Assembly: GCF_041821045.1 (NCBI RefSeq)
Contig: NZ_JBGUAW010000006.1
Span: forward strand, 236,183 to 300,182
DNA length: 64,000 nt
DNA from: Thiohalorhabdus sp. Cl-TMA
Lineage (GTDB): Bacteria > Pseudomonadota > Gammaproteobacteria > Thiohalorhabdales > Thiohalorhabdaceae
Reading direction: 5' to 3'
This document shows, in pieces, positions 26,679-34,403 of the stretch; the first letter of the stretch is position 1, and every line of letters starts with the position of its first letter. The notes beneath the pieces are model-generated. The model ran no database searches and was not told the DNA's origin. It saw only the letters and a list, made by a program, of their open reading frames with translations. The position numbers were made by a program, and so were the translations under genes.

Positions 26679-27437
26679 ATGAACGTAATCCCCTTTCCCG
26701 GCCAGAGCCCCGCGGGCCCATCCACCATCCTTCCCCTGCAGGTCCGGGAGCTGTGCTTCCAGGTCGGAGGCACGCTGCTGCTCGATCACCTGAACCTCGA
26801 GCTGCGGCACGGCCCCCGGACCCTGCTCATCGGGCCCAACGGCTCCGGGAAGAGCCTGACCCTGCGGCTGCTCCACGGCCTGATTCGGCCCTCTTCCGGG
26901 ACCATCCGCTGGGACGGCCTGCCTCCCGACCGGCACCTGCGCACCCGGCAGGCCATGGTCTTCCAGCGGCCCGTGCTACTGCGCCGCACGGTCCGGGCCA
27001 ACATCGACTACGTGCTGCGGATTCACGGCATGGGCCGCGCCCAACGGCGCGAGCGGATCGACGAAGTGCTGGCGCAGGCCGGCCTGGAAGCGCTCGGCAA
27101 TCGCTCCGCCCGGGTGCTGTCCGGCGGCGAGCAGCAGCGCCTCGCCATCGCCCGCGCCTGGGCGCTGCGCCCGGAGGTGCTGTTCCTCGACGAGCCCACC
27201 TCGAATCTGGACCCCGGGGCGGCCCTGGCGGTGGAAGGCATGATCGACACCATCCACCAGCGCGGCACCAAGATCCTCATGACCACCCACGACATGGGGC
27301 AGGCCCGCCGCCTTGGCGACGAGATCCTGTTCCTCCATCGGGGACGCCTGCTGGACCAGGCCGACGCCGATACCTTCTTCGGCGCACCGGAAAGTCAGGA
27401 AGCCCGGGCCTTCCTCCAGGGAGGCCTGGTAGTTTGA
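26679..27437 (+). CDS. tupC: Tungstate ABC transporter ATPase, TupC-like
   Basis: The 252-residue ATPase has Walker A GPNGSGKSLTLR, signature LSGGEQQRLAIARAWAL, Walker B VLFLDEPTSNLD and the switch His in MTTHDMGQA. It is 13 bp after tupB and should drive tungstate import with it. No extra regulatory domain is present at the C-terminus. Confidence 0.92.
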   Translation: MNVIPFPGQSPAGPSTILPLQVRELCFQVGGTLLLDHLNLELRHGPRTLLIGPNGSGKSLTLRLLHGLIRPSSGTIRWDGLPPDRHLRTRQAMVFQRPVLLRRTVRANIDYVLRIHGMGRAQRRERIDEVLAQAGLEALGNRSARVLSGGEQQRLAIARAWALRPEVLFLDEPTSNLDPGAALAVEGMIDTIHQRGTKILMTTHDMGQARRLGDEILFLHRGRLLDQADADTFFGAPESQEARAFLQGGLVV

Positions 27438-27463
27438 GCGCACCAACAGAAGGACCGCAATCT

Positions 27464-28309
27464 ATGACGTCAATGCGTTTTCTGGCCGGCAAGGCCTCGG
27501 CTTTCCTGCTGGCGACGCTGCTGCTGGGCATGGCCGGTATTTCCTCGGCCCCGGCGGAGGAAGATCCCTATATCGTAGTTCAGTCCACCACCTCCACCGA
27601 GGCCTCCGGGCTCTTCGAGTACCTGCTGCCCAAATTCGAGAAGATGACCGGCATCGACGTGCGGGTGGTGGCCGTGGGCACCGGACAGGCCATCCGCAAC
27701 GCCAAGAACGGCGACGGCGACGTGCTGTTCGTCCACCACACCCCCTCCGAATTCAAGTTCATCGCCCAGGGGTACGGCGTTCGCCGCTTCGACGTCATGT
27801 ATAACGACTTCATCCTCGTGGGCCCGAAGGACGATCCGGCCGGAGTCGCCGGCATGGAAGACGTGACCAAGGCCATGCGCAAGATCGCCGAGGCCGAGGC
27901 CCCCTTCGCCTCCCGCGGCGACGACAGCGGCACCAACAAGAAAGAGCTGGGGCTGTGGGCACAGACGCCGGCGAAGCCCAAGCAGGCCAGCGGGACCTGG
28001 TACCGGGAGACCGGCTCCGGCATGGGCGCCACGCTCAATACCGCCGTCTCCATGGGCGCCTACACCCTGAGCGACCGCGCCACCTGGCTGAACTTCAAGA
28101 ACAAGGGCAGCTTCGAGATCCTGGTGGAGGGGGATCCCCGGCTCTACAACCAGTACGGCGTGATGCTCATCAGCCCCGAGAAATATCCCCACGTGAAGGA
28201 CCAGATGGGGCAGGCCTTCATCGACTGGCTGGTTTCCGCCGAAGGGCAGCAGGCCATCGCCGAGTATCGCCTCAAGGGCGAGCAGGCCTTCTTCCCCAAC
28301 GCGCGCTGA
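27464..28309 (+). CDS. tupA: Tungstate-binding periplasmic protein TupA
   Basis: The 281-residue protein has a Sec signal peptide (hydrophobic FLLATLLLGMAGISSAPA, cleavage near AEE). The TupA hallmark VQSTTSTEASGLFEYLLP follows, whose TTSTxxSGL loop binds the oxyanion. DDSGTNKKELGLW and ETGSGMGATLN are also typical. ATG 27464 is preceded by AGAAGGA. Placing the binding protein last in the operon is less usual than tupA first. High tungstate selectivity is known for the family. Confidence 0.93.
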   Translation: MTSMRFLAGKASAFLLATLLLGMAGISSAPAEEDPYIVVQSTTSTEASGLFEYLLPKFEKMTGIDVRVVAVGTGQAIRNAKNGDGDVLFVHHTPSEFKFIAQGYGVRRFDVMYNDFILVGPKDDPAGVAGMEDVTKAMRKIAEAEAPFASRGDDSGTNKKELGLWAQTPAKPKQASGTWYRETGSGMGATLNTAVSMGAYTLSDRATWLNFKNKGSFEILVEGDPRLYNQYGVMLISPEKYPHVKDQMGQAFIDWLVSAEGQQAIAEYRLKGEQAFFPNAR

Positions 28310-28336
28310 GCGATAGCCCGCACACGCCTCTCCCCA

Positions 28337-28361
28337 GGGCGGACTCCGGTCCGCCCTTTTT
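28337..28361 (+). terminator. Intrinsic terminator after tupA
   Basis: Eight-base arms GGGCGGAC and GTCCGCCC around TCCG, followed by five T residues, 28 bp after the tupA stop. It closes the tupBCA operon. Confidence 0.93.
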
Positions 28362-28462
28362 CATACCCCCCCTTTGACCCATCATGGACTCGTGCTCGGT
28401 TCGCAGCCTCGGAAGCGGCACGACCGGCCCTGCTGAACCGGATAACGTACCGGGAAGGCCCC

Positions 28463-29896
28463 ATGGGTGAGAAGGTTCACGGCAGCCATTACCGCCATTG
28501 CCATTTCAGCCGCTTCCAGCGCCATCTCCGCGAGGAGACGGCGGCCCTGGCACGCCTCTTCGAAGAGGAAGGCTTCTCCCTCCGCCACGGCACCGCCGGG
28601 TTCGAGCTGGAGGCCTGGCTCGTGGACGCCGAGGGGATCCCGGTGCCCGCCAACGAGGCCTTCCTGGCGGGGATGGAGGGCGCCCTGGTCTCCCCGGAGC
28701 TTTCCCGCTTCAATTTCGAGCTCAACACCATCCCGCACCCCCTGGAAGCGGGCGCGCTGGAGCGCTTCGCCGAGGACCTGGCCGGGGGCTGGAACCGGAG
28801 CCGTGGGGTGGCCCGAACGCTCGGGCTCGATCCGGTAATGATCGGCATCCTGCCCACGGTCACGGAGGACATGCTCGCTCCCGCCAACATGTCGCGCCAG
28901 GACCGGTTCCATGCGCTCAACGAACAGCTGATCCGGCTGCGCCGCGGCCGGCCCATCCAGCTGGACATCCGGGGCGCCGAGCGGCTTTGCACCAGCCACC
29001 TGGACGTCATGACGGAGGCGGCCACCACCTCCCTGCAGATCCACCTCCAGCTGGACCCCAGACGGGCGGTGCGGTACTACAACGCCGCGCAGATCCTGGC
29101 CGCCCCTCTGGTGGCCGTCTCCGCCAACTCGCCGTTCCTCTTCGGGCACCGCCTGTGGCAGGAGACCCGGATCCCGCTGTACGAGCAGACGGTAGCCGGG
29201 GGGATCCTCGGGCCCCCGGAAGAACCGCGCCTGCAGCGCGTGACCTTCGGCGACGGCTACCTGCGCGGGAGCCTGATGGCGCTCTTCCGGGAGAACCTGG
29301 AGCGCTACCCCGTGCTGCTGCCGGTCACGGCGGAGTCCGAATCGGCCTCCTTTTTCCACCTCCGGCTCCACAACGGCACCATATGGCGCTGGAACCGCCC
29401 CCTGGTGGGCTTCGATCCGGACGGCACGCCCCACCTGCGCATCGAGCACCGCCCGGTCCCTGCCGGCCCCACCGTCCCGGACATGGTCGCCAACGCGGCC
29501 CTGTTCCAGGGGCTGATGCGCCAGCTGGCGGAGTCGGAGGAGCCCCCGGAGGCGCGCCTCCCCTTCGCAACCGCCCGGGACAACTTCTACGCGGCGGCAC
29601 GCTCCGGACTGGAAGCCCGGGTCACCTGGCTCGACGGGCGGACCGGTCCCGCGCGCACGCTGCTTACCGAGACCCTCCTGCCCCAGGCCCGGCAGGGGTT
29701 GCGCGCCCTGGACTGCGGGCCCGGCGAGACTGATCGCTACCTCGGGATCCTCCGCGACCGGGTCCGAACCGGACAGACGGGAGCGTTCTGGCAAGTGGCC
29801 CACGCGGAGGCCCATGGCCGGCATTTCGGCGACCTGGTCGCCGCCTACCGGGAGCGCCAGGAGTCCGGACGGCCGGTCCACGACTGGCCACCCTGA
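28463..29896 (+). CDS. Glutamate-cysteine ligase family (GCS2-like) carboxylate-amine ligase
   Basis: The 477-residue protein has the GCS2-type features FELEAWLVD (metal-binding Glu residues), FNFELNTIPHPLE and HLDVMTEAATTSLQIHLQL. The family joins glutamate to cysteine or other amines through an acyl-phosphate; YbdK-like members have weak or unknown activity. Its length is nearer to the longer forms than to YbdK (about 370). It stands alone between the tup terminator and the convergent trans-sulfuration gene, 15 bp away, so a role in thiol metabolism is reasonable but unproven. Confidence 0.8.
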   Translation: MGEKVHGSHYRHCHFSRFQRHLREETAALARLFEEEGFSLRHGTAGFELEAWLVDAEGIPVPANEAFLAGMEGALVSPELSRFNFELNTIPHPLEAGALERFAEDLAGGWNRSRGVARTLGLDPVMIGILPTVTEDMLAPANMSRQDRFHALNEQLIRLRRGRPIQLDIRGAERLCTSHLDVMTEAATTSLQIHLQLDPRRAVRYYNAAQILAAPLVAVSANSPFLFGHRLWQETRIPLYEQTVAGGILGPPEEPRLQRVTFGDGYLRGSLMALFRENLERYPVLLPVTAESESASFFHLRLHNGTIWRWNRPLVGFDPDGTPHLRIEHRPVPAGPTVPDMVANAALFQGLMRQLAESEEPPEARLPFATARDNFYAAARSGLEARVTWLDGRTGPARTLLTETLLPQARQGLRALDCGPGETDRYLGILRDRVRTGQTGAFWQVAHAEAHGRHFGDLVAAYRERQESGRPVHDWPP

Positions 29897-29911
29897 AGCC
29901 GTTCCCCGTGC

Positions 29912-31084
29912 CTATTCCAGGGCCTGCTCCAGATCCGCCAGCAGATCCTCCGGATCCTCCAGGCCCACCGAAAGCCGCACCATGGCGGGTGTTATGCCCA
30001 GGCGCCGCTGGGATTCCCCCGACAGCCCGTGGTGCGTGGTGGTAACCGGCTGGGTCGCCAGGCTTTCCACCCCGCCCAGGCTCGGCGCGATGGCGAACAG
30101 GCGCAGCCGGTCCACCACCGCCGCGGCGTCCGCATCCGCCACCTCGAAGGTGACCATGCCGCCAAAGCCGGTCATCTGCCGGGCCGCCAGGGAATGGCCG
30201 GGGAATTGCGCCAGCCCTGGATACAGGGCCCGCGCCACGCGGGGGTGCTCCGCCAGGGAACGGGCCAGGACACCGGCCGTGGCGTTCTGCCGCTCCACCC
30301 GGAGCGGCAGGGTGGCAAGGCTGCGGGATAGGAGCGTCGCCGTCTCCGGGGCGGGGACCTGGCCGAGGCTCTTGCGCCAGGCGGCGACGGGCTCCAAAAG
30401 CGCCGCGGGGCCCATGACGGCGCCGGCGGTCAGGTCGCTGTGGCCACCCAGGTACTTGGTGGCGCTGTGCATGACGAGGTCGGCTCCCAGCCCCAGGGGA
30501 TTCTGATTGACGGGGGTGGCGAAGGTATTGTCCACCGCCACCAGGGCCCCGTACGCATGGGCCACCTCGCTGATCTCGGCAATATCGTAGACTTCCAGAG
30601 AGGGATTGGTGGGGGTCTCCAGGAACACCAGACGCGCTCCAGCCGCCAGCCGTTCCTCCAGTTGCGCCCGCAGCGCAACGGGCTCCGTTTCCCAGAGTAG
30701 ATGGGTGTCCATACCCAGCCGGGGGAGCTGGTCCGTAAGCAGCTCCAGGGTCCCGCCGTAAGCGTCGCCGATACAGACAATCCCCTCCCGGCCATGGGCG
30801 AAGAACAGGGACGACTCGGCGCCCATGCCGGCGGTGAACGCCAGGGCGGCCTCCGCGTCCTCCAGGGCGGCCAGCTTGGCCTCCAGGCTGCGCACGCTGG
30901 GGTTGGCGCCGAAGCGGGTGTACAGGGCCCCCTCCGCGCGCCCCTCCACCACATCGAGCAGGGCATCCGTGGAAGGATAGCGGAAGGTGGTGGTGTTATA
31001 GACCGGCGTGTGCGGGCTTCCGAAGGCGTCGGACCGATCCCCGGCGTGCACGCAGCGTGTGGCCAGCCCCTGGCGTTTGCCCAT
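29912..31084 (-). CDS. Trans-sulfuration family PLP enzyme (cystathionine gamma-synthase/lyase-like)
   Basis: The 390-residue protein has the Cys/Met-metabolism PLP fold: TRCVHAGDRSDAFGSPHTPVYNTTTF at the start, YTRFGANPS, the PLP lysine in SATKYLGGHSDLTAG, and GGVESLATQPVTTTHHGL near the end. ATG 31084 lies eight bases after AGGAG; a longer frame to 31252 has no such support. Members act in cysteine-homocysteine exchange or methionine gamma-lysis, and sequence alone does not choose. The TusA-like sulfur carrier gene is divergent from it. Confidence 0.88.
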   Translation of the reverse strand: MGKRQGLATRCVHAGDRSDAFGSPHTPVYNTTTFRYPSTDALLDVVEGRAEGALYTRFGANPSVRSLEAKLAALEDAEAALAFTAGMGAESSLFFAHGREGIVCIGDAYGGTLELLTDQLPRLGMDTHLLWETEPVALRAQLEERLAAGARLVFLETPTNPSLEVYDIAEISEVAHAYGALVAVDNTFATPVNQNPLGLGADLVMHSATKYLGGHSDLTAGAVMGPAALLEPVAAWRKSLGQVPAPETATLLSRSLATLPLRVERQNATAGVLARSLAEHPRVARALYPGLAQFPGHSLAARQMTGFGGMVTFEVADADAAAVVDRLRLFAIAPSLGGVESLATQPVTTTHHGLSGESQRRLGITPAMVRLSVGLEDPEDLLADLEQALE

Positions 31085-31371
31085 ACTTCCCGCTCCTGGT
31101 CGGATCCGGTACCGGCCCGAGCTCGGCTCCGGATGGGTGGAATGCCGTCCGTCGCGGCCGACGGCCGATGACGGGCCCGGCCCATTATGCCCGTCGTCCG
31201 CCTCGTTATCAGCTTGTCGAAAACGGCCTACCGGACAATGCGACGAAACCATTTCCCTTGACCGGGCTCAAAGGAGGTACGTCCCGTTCGCTAATAAACT
31301 TTCCGCCGTGCATGCCTTATACTCCGCCGCGCCCGATGGGACCGGTGGAGAACGCCCTCAAGGAGGATGGC

Positions 31372-31623
31372 TTGAATACCCATCTCGTGGATGTCCGGAA
31401 TACCAGCTGCCCCACCCACATCAAGTTCCTGGTGGCCAAGCTCCGGGAATTGGCGCCCGGGGAGACCGTGGAGCTGCTTACCGGCGATCCGACGGTGCTG
31501 GACGACGTCCGGACCTGGCTGCAACGGACGGGACACGAATTCCTCGGCAGCACCCGGGGGGAGGAAGGAATCCGGATCTTCGTGGCGAAAAAGCAGGACC
31601 CGCAGTCCCAGCCCGCGAGCTGA
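31372..31623 (+). CDS. TusA-like sulfur carrier protein with altered active-site motif
   Basis: The 83-residue protein matches TusA in size and in the alternating strand-helix pattern (VDVRNTSCPTHIKFLVAKLRELAPGETVELLT, then a second helix and EGIRIFVAKK). The sulfur-accepting Cys is present, but the usual CPxP motif reads CPTH. TusA family members carry persulfide sulfur to tRNA thiolation, molybdenum cofactor enzymes or sulfur oxidation. TTG 31372 is the start, five bases after AGGAGG; in-frame ATGs at 31313 and 31336 lie upstream of that box. Confidence 0.82.
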   Translation: MNTHLVDVRNTSCPTHIKFLVAKLRELAPGETVELLTGDPTVLDDVRTWLQRTGHEFLGSTRGEEGIRIFVAKKQDPQSQPAS

Positions 31624-31689
31624 CCCCGCCTCTTCCTACCGAGCACTGAACCGCGGCAGCCGGGAGCGCCCCCCAGCGAAAGCCGAAGC

Positions 31690-31710
31690 TACCCCCAAAG
31701 GGGTATTTTT
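31690..31710 (+). terminator. Intrinsic terminator after the TusA-like gene
   Basis: Arms TACCCC and GGGGTA around CAAA, followed by five T residues, 66 bp after the stop codon. The stem is short but the T-run is clean. Confidence 0.8.
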
Positions 31711-31739
31711 CGGGCTAATACATCAATATAGCTTATCGC

Positions 31740-31877
31740 CTTAGAGGTTCCGTTAATGCTCAAGCGGGCATGCGGACTTTGGGTTGGTTTGCTCGTGCGC
31801 AAAGTGGCCATCCTCCGGCCCTTTTCCTGTACTCCCCTTGTACAGGCCAAGGCCGGCCCCTTGGGGCCGGCCTTTTC
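31740..31877 (+). ncRNA. Candidate small RNA ending in a strong intrinsic terminator
   Basis: After the TusA terminator there is a second, very stable plus-strand terminator: AAGGCCGGCCCC and its complement at 31849-31874, then four T residues. No gene lies between the two. Just before it is a perfect 7-bp hairpin (CCTGTAC and GTACAGG, 31826-31846) whose loop TCCCCTT is C-rich and could pair with Shine-Dalgarno sequences. Two hairpins ending in a terminator without a coding gene suggest a small RNA. The 5' end is a guess; the promoter is not clear. An overlapping small ORF would include the terminator and is not credible. Confidence 0.4.
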
Positions 31878-31916
31878 TATTCCGGACACCGCAACCGGTA
31901 CGGCGTGGCACGAGCC

Positions 31917-32618
31917 TTAAAGCGCCGGCCCCCTTCCGGAGCGTCCCGGGCGCTGGGAACTGGACCCCGCACGAGCCGCGTCGCGCGCCTCCAGGCGGGC
32001 GGCGGCCCCTTCCAGCACCTCGATCACCCGGCCGCCGTTCTCGCCCTTGAGCCGCCGTCTCGCCCGCATGAGCGGGGTGGAGCCCAGGTGATCAGGGATC
32101 CGGGGATCCGCGCCATTCTCCAGCAGCACCGCGATGACCGTTTCCGAGCCCATCAGGGCGTCGTGCAGAGGGGTCTGCCCGAGGATATTGCGGGTGTCGG
32201 GACGCGCGCCGCGCTCCAGAAGCACCCGGACGTATTGCAGGCCCCGCTCCCCCAGACGGGCGGCCCAGTGCAGCGGAGTCTCGCCGCGGAAGTTCTCGTA
32301 GTTGGGGTCCCCCTCGTCGGGCGGAAGCCCGCCCGGACAATAGAAGAAATCGTCCCCCACCCAACGCCCGCCCAGACGCAGGACCTTCCTGCCCCGCGGC
32401 CGGCGGGCGAAATGATGGGCAACCACCTCGGCCCGGAGGCGGCTCAGCAGGGCATTGCGCTCCTGGTCCGCCGATCCCACGTTAAGGTTGGGCAATTCCT
32501 CGGGAATGCCCATCCAGCTCTCCCGGCCCTCGATCAGGGCCTGCTGGAAGGGATCGCGGGCAAGGGCCCAAGCCCGCCGGTGGGCGCGATCGTCCAGGAT
32601 CTCCGTATGGCCGCTCAA
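31917..32618 (-). CDS. Ankyrin-repeat protein, last gene of the VWA-AAA operon
   Basis: The 233-residue protein has about three ankyrin repeats in its C-terminal half (GETPLHWAARLGERGLQYVRVLLERGARPD, LGQTPLHDALMGSETVIAVLLENGADP and HLGSTPLMRARRRLKG). No signal peptide is seen. Ankyrin repeats bind proteins. Its TTG start overlaps the stop of the AAA+ ATPase gene (TTGA) and lies just after GGAGGAGG, so the two are coupled. A cytoplasmic partner or client adaptor of the ATPase is the simplest reading, but this is inference. Confidence 0.83.
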   Translation of the reverse strand: MSGHTEILDDRAHRRAWALARDPFQQALIEGRESWMGIPEELPNLNVGSADQERNALLSRLRAEVVAHHFARRPRGRKVLRLGGRWVGDDFFYCPGGLPPDEGDPNYENFRGETPLHWAARLGERGLQYVRVLLERGARPDTRNILGQTPLHDALMGSETVIAVLLENGADPRIPDHLGSTPLMRARRRLKGENGGRVIEVLEGAAARLEARDAARAGSSSQRPGRSGRGPAL

Positions 32619-34291
32619 GAACCTCCTCCCGTGGAATGCGCACCCCCGCCGGATCGGCCTCGGCCGTCCCCCGCGCCATGGCCCTGCCCGGTCGCCTCCG
32701 CTTCGGCCTCGAGCTCGTTCAGCACATCCTGAATTTGATCGTGGTACCCCGCCCGGTAATCGGCGCAGGTGCTGATCACGTCAGCGAACTCGTCCTGATC
32801 GCCGCGGAAATAGGGCGCGAAGCCGTCGCGCATGGCCCGTGCCACCTCGGGAACGACGACCCGGGAGTCCAGATAGGGCGCGGGGAGCTGGTCGCTCAGG
32901 CGATCCACGAAATGACGGAGCGCCGCCCAGAGCTGCGTCCGGTGAATGGCCTGGGTGGCCTCGCCGATCCGGCCGGTATAGATGCGGATGGCCTCCACGA
33001 CTTCCGGACTCCTTTCCCCGGCACCGTCGGACGGCAGGGTCCGTATGATGGCGGTGGCGGCCTGGTCGGCGGCGGCCAGGCAGAGCTGCAGGCCGAACTC
33101 GCTCTCCCGGGCCCCCGTTCCCGTGCCGTAGCGCTCCCGGATGCGGGCGTGGGTGGCTTCCACCTCCTCCGCGGACAGGGTGTCGTAGCTCCGAACCAGC
33201 TTGGTGGCCAGGGGCGCGGCGTGGGTGAGATACGCGTGGAGGTAGCTCGCCAGCTTGAAGCCGGCGTCGCTGCCGATCAGCCCGCTCGCCTTGGTCTGGA
33301 GCTGGACGAGGCTGAGCTCGCCCCCGTCCAGGGCGCCCTCCACCCGCCCGCCGGTGGCCCGGTAGACCAGGGACGGCAGACGCTTGGCGAGCTTCTCCAG
33401 GCTTCGGGGGGAGGGGAACGGACCGCCGTCCTTGGGCGGCATGGAGTAGAAGATGTCCTCGTGCTGGCGCAGGAAGCCCACGAAGCCCACGTCGCCGATG
33501 CGGCCCGCCGGGCTCCGGGCCAGCCAGCGCTGGTAACGCTGCACCCAGTGATCGAGGTTGTCCTCCACGTAGTAATGCTCCACCCGGTTGTCGAGCGCCG
33601 TCCCCATGCGGCTGATGGCCACGGCGCCGTCGGCGCGGCCCAGATTGGTGGTGATGCCGACCCAGGCGCGATCCCCGAGCTTGTTCTGGCCGTAGCGCCG
33701 ATCGTTCACCACCCCGAGCACCGACGGGATCAGCCGCTGGTCCGCGTTTCCCAGATCCTCCAGCACCAGCACGCCCACCCCGGCATGGGGCATCAGTGCG
33801 AACACCCGCTCGGGCAGAGTCTCCATGTAGGAAACGGAGGACCCCGCTCCCTGGTTGCGCTCCGCCTTGGATGGGATGCCGGCGAAGGAGACCGCGGAGA
33901 CCTGGCCGGCCATCTCCCGGATCGCGAAGAGGAAATCCTCCTTGGTGACCGCTTCGTGCACCTCCTCGTCCATGTCCTTGAAGTACATCCCCATGGCCTT
34001 GGCGGCCCGCCGGGCGGCCATCTTCATCACGGTGCTCTTGCCGTGGCCGGGCGGGCCGTGGAGGGTGACGCCCGGCATGGGATCGTCGTCGAGCTCCGGG
34101 CTGAAGGTGACGATGGCCGGATCGAAGGGGATTCCGAACAGGTGCTCGTAGCCGCTCGCCACGCGGGCGTCGATGTCGGGCTCCCGGCCGTGGGTGTAGG
34201 CGCTGAGCAGCATGGACTCGCTCAGCTCGTCCAGGAGGTCGTCCGGATGGACGAAGGGATAGGGAACCTGATCCTTCAACTGCGTGGGCAT
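32615..34291 (-). CDS. MoxR-type AAA+ ATPase paired with a VWA protein
   Basis: The 558-residue protein has Walker A GPPGHGKST (79-87), Walker B VLVLEDL (near 174-180) and a sensor-1 region VGITTNLGRADGA (near 205). Its C-terminal 230 residues form a helical extension ending in a Gly-rich tail. MoxR-type ATPases remodel or metal-load partner proteins together with VWA-domain proteins. ATG 34291 is preferred over a longer frame that runs into the VWA gene. It follows the VWA gene by 112 bp and is coupled to the ankyrin gene by a 4-bp overlap. Confidence 0.83.
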   Translation of the reverse strand: MPTQLKDQVPYPFVHPDDLLDELSESMLLSAYTHGREPDIDARVASGYEHLFGIPFDPAIVTFSPELDDDPMPGVTLHGPPGHGKSTVMKMAARRAAKAMGMYFKDMDEEVHEAVTKEDFLFAIREMAGQVSAVSFAGIPSKAERNQGAGSSVSYMETLPERVFALMPHAGVGVLVLEDLGNADQRLIPSVLGVVNDRRYGQNKLGDRAWVGITTNLGRADGAVAISRMGTALDNRVEHYYVEDNLDHWVQRYQRWLARSPAGRIGDVGFVGFLRQHEDIFYSMPPKDGGPFPSPRSLEKLAKRLPSLVYRATGGRVEGALDGGELSLVQLQTKASGLIGSDAGFKLASYLHAYLTHAAPLATKLVRSYDTLSAEEVEATHARIRERYGTGTGARESEFGLQLCLAAADQAATAIIRTLPSDGAGERSPEVVEAIRIYTGRIGEATQAIHRTQLWAALRHFVDRLSDQLPAPYLDSRVVVPEVARAMRDGFAPYFRGDQDEFADVISTCADYRAGYHDQIQDVLNELEAEAEATGQGHGAGDGRGRSGGGAHSTGGGS

Positions 34292-34403
34292 TTCGTGCCT
34301 CTTGCGTTTGATCCGAGCCCCGCGTTGGTAGCCCGGACTTTTCCATAGGCGGGACCCGGCGCCGGGTCCGCTCGTACGGGATCGTTTGGTATACGGCGAT
34401 TCA

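Noticed and set aside
31770..32732. Plus-strand 320-codon frame opposite the ankyrin gene
   Set aside because: It runs through the strong terminator at 31849-31876 and antisense to a well-supported ankyrin coding region.
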